Shown here: positions 24,812 to 34,360 of the stretch, piece after piece
Layout of the letters: the number at the start of each line of letters is the position of its first letter
How positions within the stretch are numbered: the first letter of the stretch is position 1
Origin: Rhodospirillaceae bacterium
Lineage (GTDB): Bacteria > Pseudomonadota > Alphaproteobacteria > GCA-2731375
DNA: 64,000 nucleotides
Direction of reading: 5' to 3'
Assembly: GCA_018660265.1 (NCBI GenBank)
Contig: JABJKS010000110.1
Span: 1 to 64,000, forward strand
Notes under the pieces: generated by a model
The model's input: the letters and a program-made list of their open reading frames with translations, nothing else
What the model was told of the DNA's origin: nothing
Databases searched by the model: none
Translations under genes and position numbers: made by a program

Positions 24812-27800
24812 CACCTTTCAGGCGATCCGCCGCCTCCCCCCATTGCCTTTGGAAGACCAGCTTGTGATCCGGGCGTAGTTTTGCCGTGCCTTTGTTTTCG
24901 TTGATCAGAGCGACCAGACCGCCAGGATTGGCAAAATTGTCATTGTGGAAGGTGACGCTTGCCCCGCCCGGGCCGGCATCGATCTTGGCCACATTCGCCT
25001 CCCGGCACATGCGCTTGATGGTGATGATGGCCAACAGATTATTCACTTCTTCAGGCAGGGTGCCGAAGCGGTCGATCAGTTCGGCGGCAAAGGCATCGAT
25101 TTCCGCTGCATCCTGCAAATGCGCGAGGCGACGATAGAGCCCCAGGCGGACATCAAGGTCGGCAACAAAATGGTCTGGGATCAATACAGCTGCACCTAGA
25201 TTTATTTGTGGCGACCATTCCTGATCGCTGGGATTGATCTCTCCCGCCGCACCACTGCGCGCGGTGGCCAGGGCTTCTTCCAGCATCTGGTTATAAAGTT
25301 CAAAGCCGACCTCGCGGATGTGACCCGATTGCTCTTCTCCCAATAGATTACCTGCGCCGCGCAGATCCAGATCATGGCTGGCCAGGGTAAAGCCTGCGCC
25401 CAGACTGTCGAGGGATTGCAGCACCTTCAGGCGCTTTTCCGCCGCCTCTGTGGGACGGGCCCGGGCCGGCAGGGTCAGATAGGCATAGGCCCGGACTTTT
25501 GAACGGCCGATACGCCCGCGCAGCTGATAAAGCTGCGACAGGCCGAAATGATCGGCCCGGTGCACGATCAATGTATTGGCGGTGGGTATATCCAAGCCGG
25601 ATTCAACAATCGTGGTGGACAGCAGAACATCATAGGCACCGTCGTAAAAGGCTTCCATCACGTCTTCCAGCTGACGGGGTGCCATGCGGCCATGCGCCGT
25701 GACGAATTTGACCTCCGGGACATGCTGGCGCAGAAACTCCTCGACCTCCGGCAGATCCTTGATACGGGGGCAGACATAAAAGCATTGCCCGCCCCGATAA
25801 TGCTCCCGCATGATTGCTTCGCGGATCACCACCCCATCGAACGGCATCACGAATGTACGCACAGCCAGGCGGTCTACGGGAGGGGTGGCAATCAGGCTCA
25901 ATTCCTTAACGCCCGAGAACGCCATTTGCAGGGTCCGCGGGATCGGCGTCGCGGTCAGGGTCAGGACATGAACGTCGCTGCGCAGTTGTTTCAGGCGTTC
26001 CTTGTGAACCACGCCAAAATGCTGTTCCTCATCAATGACCAGCAGGTTCAGGTTCATGAAGGCGATCTTCTTGCCCAACAGGGCATGGGTGCCGATGACA
26101 ATATCAACCTGTCCGTTGCTCAAACCTTCACGGGTCGCGGTGGCCTCCGCCGTGTTGACCAGACGGGATAGCTGGCGGACCTTTACCGGCAGGCCGGCAA
26201 ACCGATCGGTGAAGGTCTTATAGTGCTGGCGACATAATAAAGTGGTTGGGGCCACAACGGCGACCTGACTGCCGGTCATGACTGTTGCAAAGGCACCGCG
26301 CAGGGCGACTTCTGTCTTGCCGAAACCAACGTCGCCGCAAACCAGGCGGTCCATGGGCGTACCCCGCATCAGATCACCAAAGATGTCTTCGATGGCGCCC
26401 AGTTGGTCCTCGGTTTCCTCAAAAGGGAAACGGGCGCAGAATTCTTCGTACAGACCCTCGGGCCGTTCAATCTTAGGGGCCGCGCGCAGCACCCGTTCGG
26501 CGGCGACCTTGATTAGCTGATCCGCCATATCGCGAATATGTTGTTTCAGTTTCGCCTTGCGGGCCTGCCAAGCCGCCCCGCCAAGCTTGTCCAGATTGGC
26601 ACCGGCATCTTCCGAGCCGTAGCGGGAGAGCAGTTCGATATTAACCGCCGGCAGGAACAGCTTGTCATTGCCGTGGTAGTGGAGTTCCAGGCAATCGTGG
26701 GCCGAGCCCCCAACTTCAATGGTTTTCAGGCCCATATAACGCCCGACGCCGTGCTCCACATGGACCACAAGGTCACCATCGGACAGCTGGTTCTGTTCGG
26801 TCAGAAAATCTTCCGCACGGCGGGTGCGTTTGCGCCTCGCCAGACGATCACCAAGGACATCCTGTTCCGAAATAATGGCCAGGTCATCGGTCTCAACACC
26901 ATGCTCCAGGCCCAGAACCACCATGGCCGGGACGCCGGTTTCCAGGGCCAGGACACCGGGCCAATGATCGACGGCCTGGACACCTTCGATGCCATGATCA
27001 TCCAACAGCAGGGCCATGCGCTCGGCAGAGCCCATGGAGAAGGCTGCAAAAACCACACGGCGGCCTCTTTGCCGCTGTTCGTTGACATGGCCGCGCAGGG
27101 CATCAAAGACGTTGATCTCCGCCTGCGCCCGTTCGGCGGCGAAGTTGCGGCCCTGTCGTCCGGCAAAGTCGATGACGTTCGCGGCCTCCGGCGTGCTGAA
27201 GGGGGAATAAACCCCGCCCGGCCGTGCGGCGATGGCCTGATCCCAGGCCGTGACGTCCATGAACAGACGCTGCGGGGGAATGGGTTTATACGATGGTGCC
27301 CCGCCATAGGGGTTCTTTTGCGCCTCAACCCGGGCCTGATAATAATCCTCTACTTGGGCCAGACGATCATCACGGGCCTCAAGGCATTGATGATCCATGG
27401 TGACAATGCCTTCGTTGACATAGTCGAAAACCGTCTCCATTTCGTCATAGAACAACGGCAGCCAATGTTCCATGCCGGCATGGCGGCGACCCTCCCGGAT
27501 GGAAGCATAAAGCGGATCTTCGTCGGTGATTGCGCCGAATAGTTCGCGATAGGCCTGGCGAAAGCGATCCGTGGTCTCCGACGTTAACTGCACCTCGGAT
27601 ACCGGGACCAGGTTTAGGGTCTGCCCTGTGCCCGTGGTGATCTGGGTCAGGGGATCGAACAGGCGAATGCTTTCCAAAGTATCACCGAAGAAATCCAGAC
27701 GTACCGGGCTTTCGGCCCCGGCAGGATAAATATCCACGATGCCGCCGCGGGTGGCGAATTCCCCAGGCTCCATCACCGTGCCTGTGCGGCTGTAGCCATT

Positions 27801-28259
27801 GCGGACCAGAAATTCCAGTAATTCGTCGACTACCACCTCGACGCCAATGCCCGCCTGAAATACCGCGCCAGCGATGGAGCTGCGCGGCGCCAGGCGTTGT
27901 AGGGAGGCATTGATGGTGGTGAGCAGGATCGAAGGCGCTTTCGGTGCCTCCTGCCCAACCAAACGGGCCAGAGTGTTCATCCGCGTGGCGCAAATCTCCG
28001 GGTTGGGAGAGGTCCGATCATAGGGGAGTGTATCCCAGGCAGGCAGGCGTAGAATATGGATACCCGGCGCAAAAAAGGCAATTTCCTCCGCCAAGGTGGC
28101 CATGCGGCCTTCATCGCGGGCGATATGCAGCAGCCAACCACCCCCCTGCCCCGACATCGCCTGCGCCAGCTCCGCCAAGCTCAGCGCGTCCAGACCTTCG
28201 GGCATGGCGGTGAGTTCGTATCGCGATCCGGATTTTAGTATTTTATCTTTATAATTCAA
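24762..28259 (-). CDS. mfd: Transcription-repair coupling factor Mfd
   Basis: A 1165-residue Mfd, which removes stalled RNA polymerase at DNA lesions and recruits UvrA. The N-terminal UvrB-homology region begins MPEGLDALSLAELAQ; the RNA-polymerase-interaction region holds GDLVVHVEHGVGRYMGLKTI. The translocase has GDVGFGKTEVALRGAF (Walker A), LLVIDEEQHFGV and LRGRIGRSKVRAYAYL; a TRCF C-terminal domain follows. The TTG at 28259 is used as start because residues before the first ATG (28205) still look Mfd-like. It follows sdhE by 4 bases and overlaps the DsbA-family gene at its 3' end. Confidence 0.96.
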   Translation of the reverse strand: MNYKDKILKSGSRYELTAMPEGLDALSLAELAQAMSGQGGGWLLHIARDEGRMATLAEEIAFFAPGIHILRLPAWDTLPYDRTSPNPEICATRMNTLARLVGQEAPKAPSILLTTINASLQRLAPRSSIAGAVFQAGIGVEVVVDELLEFLVRNGYSRTGTVMEPGEFATRGGIVDIYPAGAESPVRLDFFGDTLESIRLFDPLTQITTGTGQTLNLVPVSEVQLTSETTDRFRQAYRELFGAITDEDPLYASIREGRRHAGMEHWLPLFYDEMETVFDYVNEGIVTMDHQCLEARDDRLAQVEDYYQARVEAQKNPYGGAPSYKPIPPQRLFMDVTAWDQAIAARPGGVYSPFSTPEAANVIDFAGRQGRNFAAERAQAEINVFDALRGHVNEQRQRGRRVVFAAFSMGSAERMALLLDDHGIEGVQAVDHWPGVLALETGVPAMVVLGLEHGVETDDLAIISEQDVLGDRLARRKRTRRAEDFLTEQNQLSDGDLVVHVEHGVGRYMGLKTIEVGGSAHDCLELHYHGNDKLFLPAVNIELLSRYGSEDAGANLDKLGGAAWQARKAKLKQHIRDMADQLIKVAAERVLRAAPKIERPEGLYEEFCARFPFEETEDQLGAIEDIFGDLMRGTPMDRLVCGDVGFGKTEVALRGAFATVMTGSQVAVVAPTTLLCRQHYKTFTDRFAGLPVKVRQLSRLVNTAEATATREGLSNGQVDIVIGTHALLGKKIAFMNLNLLVIDEEQHFGVVHKERLKQLRSDVHVLTLTATPIPRTLQMAFSGVKELSLIATPPVDRLAVRTFVMPFDGVVIREAIMREHYRGGQCFYVCPRIKDLPEVEEFLRQHVPEVKFVTAHGRMAPRQLEDVMEAFYDGAYDVLLSTTIVESGLDIPTANTLIVHRADHFGLSQLYQLRGRIGRSKVRAYAYLTLPARARPTEAAEKRLKVLQSLDSLGAGFTLASHDLDLRGAGNLLGEEQSGHIREVGFELYNQMLEEALATARSGAAGEINPSDQEWSPQINLGAAVLIPDHFVADLDVRLGLYRRLAHLQDAAEIDAFAAELIDRFGTLPEEVNNLLAIITIKRMCREANVAKIDAGPGGASVTFHNDNFANPGGLVALINENKGTAKLRPDHKLVFQRQWGEAADRLKGVNYLIRQLVKLAQLAP

Positions 28260-28263
28260 AATC

Positions 28264-28545
28264 TTATGGCGTTATTTTAAAGTCTAATATCAGATTCATG
28301 ATGTGATGGTCATGCTCGGGCGGAATGCTCTCCCGCCGGGCCAGCCAGGCATAAATGTCATGTTCGTTTTCGTTTATGATGGCTTCGTACAAATCCATAT
28401 CCGCCTCGTCCATGGTAGGCAGGTGTTTTTCGGCAAACTGCCCTAGAACCAGATCCAGTTCCTTCGTGCCCCGATGCCAGCTGTGATAGCGCAAACGCTT
28501 GCGGCGAATTTCCACAGTCTCTTGAACGTCGCTATTCTCTTCCAT
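28264..28545 (-). CDS. sdhE: Succinate dehydrogenase assembly factor SdhE
   Basis: A 93-residue protein of the SdhE/SDHAF2 (DUF339) family, which helps attach FAD to succinate dehydrogenase flavoprotein. RRKRLRYHSWHRGTKELDLVLG contains the conserved RGxxE-type motif (HRGTKELD), followed by the acidic helical pattern LYEAIINENEHDIYAWL. The ATG at 28545 has GGGA about 6 bases upstream. Its position between mfd and recG is a familiar alphaproteobacterial arrangement. Confidence 0.92.
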   Translation of the reverse strand: MEENSDVQETVEIRRKRLRYHSWHRGTKELDLVLGQFAEKHLPTMDEADMDLYEAIINENEHDIYAWLARRESIPPEHDHHIMNLILDFKITP

Positions 28546-28611
28546 CGCACTTCCCACCTCTCGCCACAGGATATAACGTACCCCTAGCACTCATACCAGC
28601 ACCGGAATAGC

Positions 28612-30720
28612 ATGCGCCCCGAAATACTTTTCACCCTGTTCAAACCGGCCACGACTCTTAAAGGCGTGGGACCGCGCATGGGCAAATTGATGGAGAAATT
28701 ACTGGGCGGCCCCACAGGTACGCCCATTGGCGCCCGTCTTGTGGACTTATGCTGGCACCTGCCGACCGGCCTGATCGATCGCAGTTTCCAACCCAAAGTG
28801 GCCGATGCGCCCGACGGCGTGGTGGCGACCCTGACGGTCACTGTGGATGAACACTGGCCCCCTGCCAACCGCCGCCTGCCCTACAAGGTGATCTGTAGCG
28901 ACGATAGCGGCTCCGTCAGTCTGGTATTCTTCAACGCCAAGGATGATTACCTGCATCAAATCCTGCCCATCGGATCCAGCCGGGTGGTGTCAGGCAAGAT
29001 TGGTCGCTACGGACACGAGATCCAGATGGCCCATCCCGATCATATCGTGGACCCCGAAAAGGCGGCTGACTTGCCAAAGGTGGAGGCGACCTATCCGCTG
29101 ACCGCAGGTCTAACGGCCAAGCCTATGCACAAGGCCGTCCGCGCTGCCCTGGCCCTGGCCCCTGACCTGGGGGAGTGGCAGGACCCGGCCTGGCTGGCCA
29201 AGCAAAAATGGCGGCCCTGGCGGCAGGCGCTGTTGGCAGTGCACGAACCCGAAAGCCTGGCTGCGTTGGAGCCTGATGACCCCGCCCGCCGCCGCCTGGC
29301 CTATGATGAATTGTTGGCCAACCAACTGGCCCTGGCCATGATCCGGGCGGCCAGCCGCAAACGATCGGGCCGTGCCATTGCCGGCGATGGCCGCCTGCGG
29401 GACCAACTGGTGGCCACCCTGCCCTATACCTTGACCCAGGGGCAGCGGGATGTGCTGGATGATATTCGCGGTGATATGGCATTACCCCTGCGCATGTTGC
29501 GCCTGTTGCAGGGGGATGTGGGCAGCGGCAAGACGGTGGTCGCGCTCCTTGCCATGCTGGCGGCGGTCGAAACCGGCGCACAGGCAGCTTTCATGGTCCC
29601 GACGGAGATATTGGCCCGCCAGCACCTAGCGACCCTGACGGAGCTTTGTCAGGATTTGGATATTCGGATTGCCATTTTGACCGGACGCAACAAGGGACGG
29701 CCACGCCAGGCTTTATTGGACGATCTTGTTGACGGCAGGATCGATATTTTGATCGGCACCCACGCCCTGTTTACCGAGGACGTCATGTTCAAGGATCTGG
29801 CCCTCATCGTGATCGATGAACAACACCGCTTTGGGGTTCATCAACGCCTGACTCTGGGCGACAAGGGCGAGGCAGCGGACATATTGGTGATGACGGCCAC
29901 GCCGATCCCCCGCACCTTGTCCCTGACTGTCTATGGCGACATGGATATCTCCCTCCTGCACGGCAAACCGGCGGGCCGCAAGCCTGTGGATACCCGTGCA
30001 ATGGCGCTCTCCAGGCTGGATCAGGTCGTCGCAGGGGTTCAGCGGGCTATTAACAGCGGCGCACGGGCATTTTGGGTCTGCCCGTTGGTGGAGGAGAACG
30101 AACAGCTGGACCTGGCCGCGGCAGAAGAACGCCACGCCACCCTGGCGCGGATTTTCGGCCCGGAAAACGTCGGCCTGATCCATGGCCGCATGAAGGCCAA
30201 GGAAAAAGACGCCGCCATGGCCGCGTTTGTGGCAGGTGAAACTAAGGTTCTGGTCGCCACCACGGTGATCGAGGTCGGCGTTGATGTGCCCGAGGCGACC
30301 ATCATGGCCATAGAACACGCCGAACGTTTCGGCCTGGCGCAACTACACCAACTACGGGGTCGGGTAGGCCGGGGCGACCAGCAAGGCCATTGCCTGCTCC
30401 TCTACACCGAACCCCTGGGCGAAACGGCGCGGGCCCGCATCGCCATTATGCGCGAAACCGAAGACGGCTTCCGCATCGCCGAAGAAGACCTAAGATTACG
30501 AGGCACCGGAGAACTATTAGGCACCCGCCAAAGCGGTTTCCCCGCCTTCCGCATCGCCGATCCCATGGCCCACCAGGACCTTATGGAAGTCGCCCGCGAC
30601 GATGCCCGCCTTATCCTGGATCGCGACCCGCAGCTGGAGAACGAGCGCGGCCAGGCGTTGCGGGCGCTGCTGTATTTGTTCGAGCGGGATGCGGCGGTGA
30701 AACTATTGCGGTCGGGGTGA
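28612..30720 (+). CDS. recG: ATP-dependent DNA helicase RecG
   Basis: A 702-residue RecG, which remodels stalled replication forks and Holliday junctions. The N-terminal wedge/OB domain starts with PATTLKGVGPRMGKLMEKLL and includes FFNAKDDYLHQILPIG; the helicase core has LLQGDVGSGKTVVALLA (Walker A), LIVIDEQHRFGVHQR (DEQH), and LHQLRGRVGRGDQQGHCLLL (motif VI). It is transcribed divergently from sdhE-mfd across a 66-base gap. Confidence 0.96.
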   Translation: MRPEILFTLFKPATTLKGVGPRMGKLMEKLLGGPTGTPIGARLVDLCWHLPTGLIDRSFQPKVADAPDGVVATLTVTVDEHWPPANRRLPYKVICSDDSGSVSLVFFNAKDDYLHQILPIGSSRVVSGKIGRYGHEIQMAHPDHIVDPEKAADLPKVEATYPLTAGLTAKPMHKAVRAALALAPDLGEWQDPAWLAKQKWRPWRQALLAVHEPESLAALEPDDPARRRLAYDELLANQLALAMIRAASRKRSGRAIAGDGRLRDQLVATLPYTLTQGQRDVLDDIRGDMALPLRMLRLLQGDVGSGKTVVALLAMLAAVETGAQAAFMVPTEILARQHLATLTELCQDLDIRIAILTGRNKGRPRQALLDDLVDGRIDILIGTHALFTEDVMFKDLALIVIDEQHRFGVHQRLTLGDKGEAADILVMTATPIPRTLSLTVYGDMDISLLHGKPAGRKPVDTRAMALSRLDQVVAGVQRAINSGARAFWVCPLVEENEQLDLAAAEERHATLARIFGPENVGLIHGRMKAKEKDAAMAAFVAGETKVLVATTVIEVGVDVPEATIMAIEHAERFGLAQLHQLRGRVGRGDQQGHCLLLYTEPLGETARARIAIMRETEDGFRIAEEDLRLRGTGELLGTRQSGFPAFRIADPMAHQDLMEVARDDARLILDRDPQLENERGQALRALLYLFERDAAVKLLRSG

Positions 30721-31256
30721 GTTTTCGAAAATAACAATCCAGTTCGATGCTGCGACCTGGGAGTGGTGTACTGGACAGCCTAGCGCCCAATCGCGCAGGC
30801 TTCCTGGGTAAAGTTCAATGCGCACCAGATCTGTTTGGCGTCCGATACCGGGCGAAATTGTTCCGGCTCCTCCGGCGTCAAAATTGGGTTATCGGGATCG
30901 GTCTTAGCGGCGACTGGATAGGCTTCGGTAATGCTGTGGCTGAGTACAACGGCGAGGACCGCATTGGTCATCACCGAGTTGGTGTCGTTTCTGACGATCT
31001 GGATATCTGCCTCGGGCCACAGGCTCCACGTCGGCAAGAGGCCGATTAGGTGCAGGGGATCGAATGGGGATAGGCCAGCAGCACGATTTTTGTGGTTAAT
31101 TCAGGCCGCCACCAGTTTGCTCATTCGTTGCCGCATTTGAATGCGAGAACACATCAGCAAACAATGTTTTCTTAACGATATCTTCGGTGTTGATGTCTAA
31201 AGCTATAGGCCGGAACGCATCTGTTGCTGAAGAACAATCGGAGTAACCGCCGCAAT
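30721..31256. other. Gene-poor 0.5-kb gap with a possible minus-strand remnant
   Basis: This is the only gap over 300 bases. On the minus strand, 30780-31037 is open for 85 codons from a TTG; the frame continues upstream to a stop near 31100 without an ATG. Codon use looks coding-like and the product ends AKQIWCALNFTQEACAIGR, but it has no recognisable family and no ribosome site. It may be the 3' remnant of a lost gene. The right end (about 31100-31256) presumably holds the promoter of the histidine kinase gene. I see no RNA gene, repeat or terminator here. Confidence 0.4.
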
Positions 31257-33068
31257 ATGGCCGATCAGTACGAAAACGATAGGCGAAATAATGGTTTACG
31301 TGGCGAAGCTGACAAGATCACTGTCCTTGCCGCTGAGTTTGAGAACCCCGTTAACGAGCACCTTTATCGCCGATCAGAGGCGAATACCCAACGCAGACTG
31401 GTTCTGACCGTTTGTGTCCTGACGCTATTTCTGGCGACCGCATTTTCCTTGGTAACAGGCCTGCAAGATGCCGCCCCATCGTTGTTTTTTAATATCTATC
31501 GCGGCGCGCAGCTTGGTTTGGCGGTTGTCTTATTCATCCTGGCATTACGCAAGGCAGATTATCGAAAACTGGATTACGTCTTGCTCGCCTTTACAGGCAT
31601 GATTGTCTTCCAGACTATTTTGTTGCAGGAGATTGCCGATCCGGAAAAACTAGGCCTTTTGGGGCGAAACCTGACCGTCATAACCATCGGCCATATATTG
31701 CTGCCGACACGGTATATCTATTCCTGCGTCCTAATGGTCTTAATGGCCGGCATCAGCCTGTTCCAGATTGCACTGTTTCATCAATTCGCCTTCGATGAAA
31801 AGCTTAGCCTTTGCGCCCTGATCCTCGCCCTGACGGCGGTGGGCATCGCCGCCCGTTGGCAGCGCGAAGTGACCTCCCGCCGCCGCTATCGTGCGGCCCG
31901 CGAACGGGACAATTTGGTAAGCGCATTGCGGGATAGTGAAAGCAGGATGCGTCTGATCAGTGACAATATTCCAGCCTTCATCAGTTATGTTGATAATCAG
32001 CAAATATTACGCTTCGCAAACCAGACCGGCATCGAATGGTACCAGGTCAAACAGGAAGACGTGCTTGGTTTTCACTTAAAAAAATTGCTCGGCGCTAATT
32101 ATGATGGCGCCCGACCTTATATTGATTTGGCGCTTCGCGGCGAAGCAGTGCGCTTTGAACGGGTTTTGACTTATCCGGATGGTAAAGTCAGAACCATTGA
32201 CGTCCATCATTTACCTCATCGTGATGAGTCTGGCGAAGTAGTGGGGTATTTCAATCAAGCATTTGATCTGACAGAGGTCAAACAATCCGAATTGGAATTG
32301 CGGCAGGCACGCCAGGCCTCGGATGCAGCCAACAGATCGAAATCTGAATTCCTGGCTAACATGAGCCATGAACTGCGTACGCCCCTGAACGCGGTTATCG
32401 GCTTTTCCGACGCCATGCGGTCGGGCCTGACAGGGGAATTAACCGCCAATCAGATGGACTATTTGAAAGATATCTCCACCGCCGGCGGACATTTGCTGTC
32501 ATTGATCAACGATATCCTCGATCTGGCTAAAATTGAGGCCGGGAAACTGCAAATCTCCCGGGAAGATATCGATGTGGATTATCTGATCGCCGACAGTCTA
32601 CCCTTTGTTCGGGAGCAATCGGACAACCGGAACATCAAATTGTTGCATGACAACCAGGACCATAATCGGCCTGCCCTTTATGCGGACCCACGCCTGGTCC
32701 GACAGATGCTGGTGAACCTGCTGTCCAATGCCGTCAAGTTTTCCCCCGAAGGCGGCGTTATCACGATTGCGGCGACGGAAACTGAGACGGGTGAACTTGT
32801 CATCACCGTGAATGACAAGGGCATCGGTATGACACCTGATGAGATCTCAAAAGCGATGAAACCGTTCGAACAGACGGAAAGTGGCGTGAACGCAGGCGGT
32901 ACGGGCCTGGGCCTGCCCCTGGTCGACAGAATGATGGCATTGCACGAGGGATCACTGGAATTAGAGAGTATAACAGGTCAAGGCACGACAGCGTCTCTAC
33001 GCTTTCCATCAAGTCGGTGCGAGGCGGACAAAATATTACAGCAGTTGCCCGGAGCGATAAGCGCTTAG
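31257..33068 (+). CDS. Membrane-bound PAS sensor histidine kinase
   Basis: A 603-residue kinase. An N-terminal membrane region of about six spans starts with LVLTVCVLTLFLATAFSLV. A PAS domain follows (about residues 225-350, RLISDNIPAFISYVDNQQI onward), then HisKA with FLANMSHELRTPLNAVIGF (phospho-His in SHELR) and HATPase_c with MLVNLLSNAVKFSPEGG and GTGLGLPLVDRM. No receiver domain is fused and no response regulator lies next to it, so it is an orphan kinase. A TTG at 31224 is in frame, but the ATG at 31257 follows GGAG. Its end overlaps the convergent PAS_5 gene by 4 bases. Confidence 0.9.
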   Translation: MADQYENDRRNNGLRGEADKITVLAAEFENPVNEHLYRRSEANTQRRLVLTVCVLTLFLATAFSLVTGLQDAAPSLFFNIYRGAQLGLAVVLFILALRKADYRKLDYVLLAFTGMIVFQTILLQEIADPEKLGLLGRNLTVITIGHILLPTRYIYSCVLMVLMAGISLFQIALFHQFAFDEKLSLCALILALTAVGIAARWQREVTSRRRYRAARERDNLVSALRDSESRMRLISDNIPAFISYVDNQQILRFANQTGIEWYQVKQEDVLGFHLKKLLGANYDGARPYIDLALRGEAVRFERVLTYPDGKVRTIDVHHLPHRDESGEVVGYFNQAFDLTEVKQSELELRQARQASDAANRSKSEFLANMSHELRTPLNAVIGFSDAMRSGLTGELTANQMDYLKDISTAGGHLLSLINDILDLAKIEAGKLQISREDIDVDYLIADSLPFVREQSDNRNIKLLHDNQDHNRPALYADPRLVRQMLVNLLSNAVKFSPEGGVITIAATETETGELVITVNDKGIGMTPDEISKAMKPFEQTESGVNAGGTGLGLPLVDRMMALHEGSLELESITGQGTTASLRFPSSRCEADKILQQLPGAISA

Positions 33069-33667
33069 GATTTGGGCAATACAGTGTTGATATCCGTACG
33101 CTCTCGCGGGACGGCCACATTTCCGACAAACAGACGATTTACCTCTCCCGCCCCATCCGCCATGGGCATGATCAGGCGGCACCAGCGCGTGCTGTAAGAC
33201 ATGTTGGGGGCGGCATCGTTTTCAGAATATATACAGCGACGCAAGGCAATGGCGGCACGATATTGTTGGGCGAACACGACGGTTGGCGCAGCTGGATGTG
33301 CTGACAACCATGTTCGGGAAAAGTCCCGCCCCATAACTTCAGCTATCCGGGTGCCGTATAGGCGAAAGTAGAAGTCGGAGGCATCATCATTGGGCTCCAA
33401 TATCATCACACTGCCCAAGGCTGAACGAATGGCAAAGGGATCCAGGGCCGCAGTTAAGGGCAATGCCTCGCCCTGGCAAAGTCCTAACCAAAATTCCATC
33501 AATGTCTGATGTACTAATAGGGAAAACTGGGACTTGTCCGTCGTCTTTTGATCCATCGAACAGGAGGCAATGAGCGTGCTCTCGGCAGAAACGGTCGGCT
33601 TCACCAAATCAAATAGTGGATCATTCAGATTGACGGCTCCATGAAAGTGGATAAAAGGCGTTGGCAT
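33065..33667 (-). CDS. PAS_5-family protein
   Basis: A 200-residue protein whose middle, LTAALDPFAIRSALGSVMIL then FYFRLYGTRIAEVMGRD and STRWCRLIMPMADGAGEVNRLFVG, follows the PF07310 (PAS_5) pattern common in alphaproteobacteria, where such single-domain proteins are of unknown function. No output domain or signal peptide is seen. It lies 4 bases downstream of the RraA-like gene and converges with the histidine kinase, a possible but unproven partner. Confidence 0.75.
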   Translation of the reverse strand: MPTPFIHFHGAVNLNDPLFDLVKPTVSAESTLIASCSMDQKTTDKSQFSLLVHQTLMEFWLGLCQGEALPLTAALDPFAIRSALGSVMILEPNDDASDFYFRLYGTRIAEVMGRDFSRTWLSAHPAAPTVVFAQQYRAAIALRRCIYSENDAAPNMSYSTRWCRLIMPMADGAGEVNRLFVGNVAVPRERTDINTVLPKS

Positions 33668-33671
33668 TTTA

Positions 33672-34343
33672 TCAAGCCTTGAAAGATGCTGGTTCCATGG
33701 GGGTCAGATCAAGGATGTCCGAGAACTTTTCGCCTAATTTGATGCGCCGGTCCCATTCCGCCTCTGCCTTCAACGTATCCTGACAAGCGCCCAAAACTTC
33801 AGTCAGGCGCGTTTTGGGCACCACGGTAATACCGTCGTCATCGCCGATCACCAGATCACCGGTTTTTACCTGGACGCCACCGCAGGAAATAGGGGCGCCT
33901 ACATCACCGATATAGCTGAAATTGGGCCCTGAAGGTGTAATAGCGCGTGTAAAGCAGGGGATGCCCTGGTCCCTGATCTCCGCCACATCGCGAATGGCCC
34001 CATCGATTACCAGGCCTGCCAGACCGAGGCGCATGGCCTCGGTCGTCATATTGCCGCCCAAAACCGCGTTGTCGGCATAGCCGCCCGCATCCACCATCAG
34101 GACATCGCCTGCCTGGGCTACGGACAGGGCATGCAGCAGGGGTGTAATATCACCCGCCATGGCCCGCACGGTCAGAGCCTGACCTAACATCAGGTAACCT
34201 GGTTTGATGGGGCGAATGGCCGCGTCCAGGGCGTTCGCCTTGTGCATGGCATCAGTGGCGATGGGGCTGCGAATATCGGTCCAAGGGGCCAGGGCTTTCG
34301 CGCCCAGGCGCCGCTTCGGCAGGGCGTGTAGATAAACGGTCAT
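33672..34343 (-). CDS. RraA-family protein (4-hydroxy-4-methyl-2-oxoglutarate aldolase-like)
   Basis: A 223-residue RraA-fold protein. VDAGGYADNAVLGGNMTTEA and GLAGLVIDGAIRDVAEIRD contain the substrate/metal-binding Gly-Gly-Asn and Arg-Asp pairs, and VIGDDDGITVVPK is the usual C-terminal strand. Family members are either HMG/OAA aldolases of aromatic catabolism or RNase E regulators; intact Arg-Asp motifs and the metabolic neighbours favour an aldolase or decarboxylase. It follows the acyl-CoA dehydrogenase gene by 17 bases. Confidence 0.85.
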   Translation of the reverse strand: MTVYLHALPKRRLGAKALAPWTDIRSPIATDAMHKANALDAAIRPIKPGYLMLGQALTVRAMAGDITPLLHALSVAQAGDVLMVDAGGYADNAVLGGNMTTEAMRLGLAGLVIDGAIRDVAEIRDQGIPCFTRAITPSGPNFSYIGDVGAPISCGGVQVKTGDLVIGDDDGITVVPKTRLTEVLGACQDTLKAEAEWDRRIKLGEKFSDILDLTPMEPASFKA

Positions 34344-34360
34344 ACAAATACTCCTTTGGG

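Noticed and set aside
26538-27542. 334-codon open frame opposite mfd
   Set aside because: It lies wholly inside a confident essential-type gene on the other strand and shows no family features.
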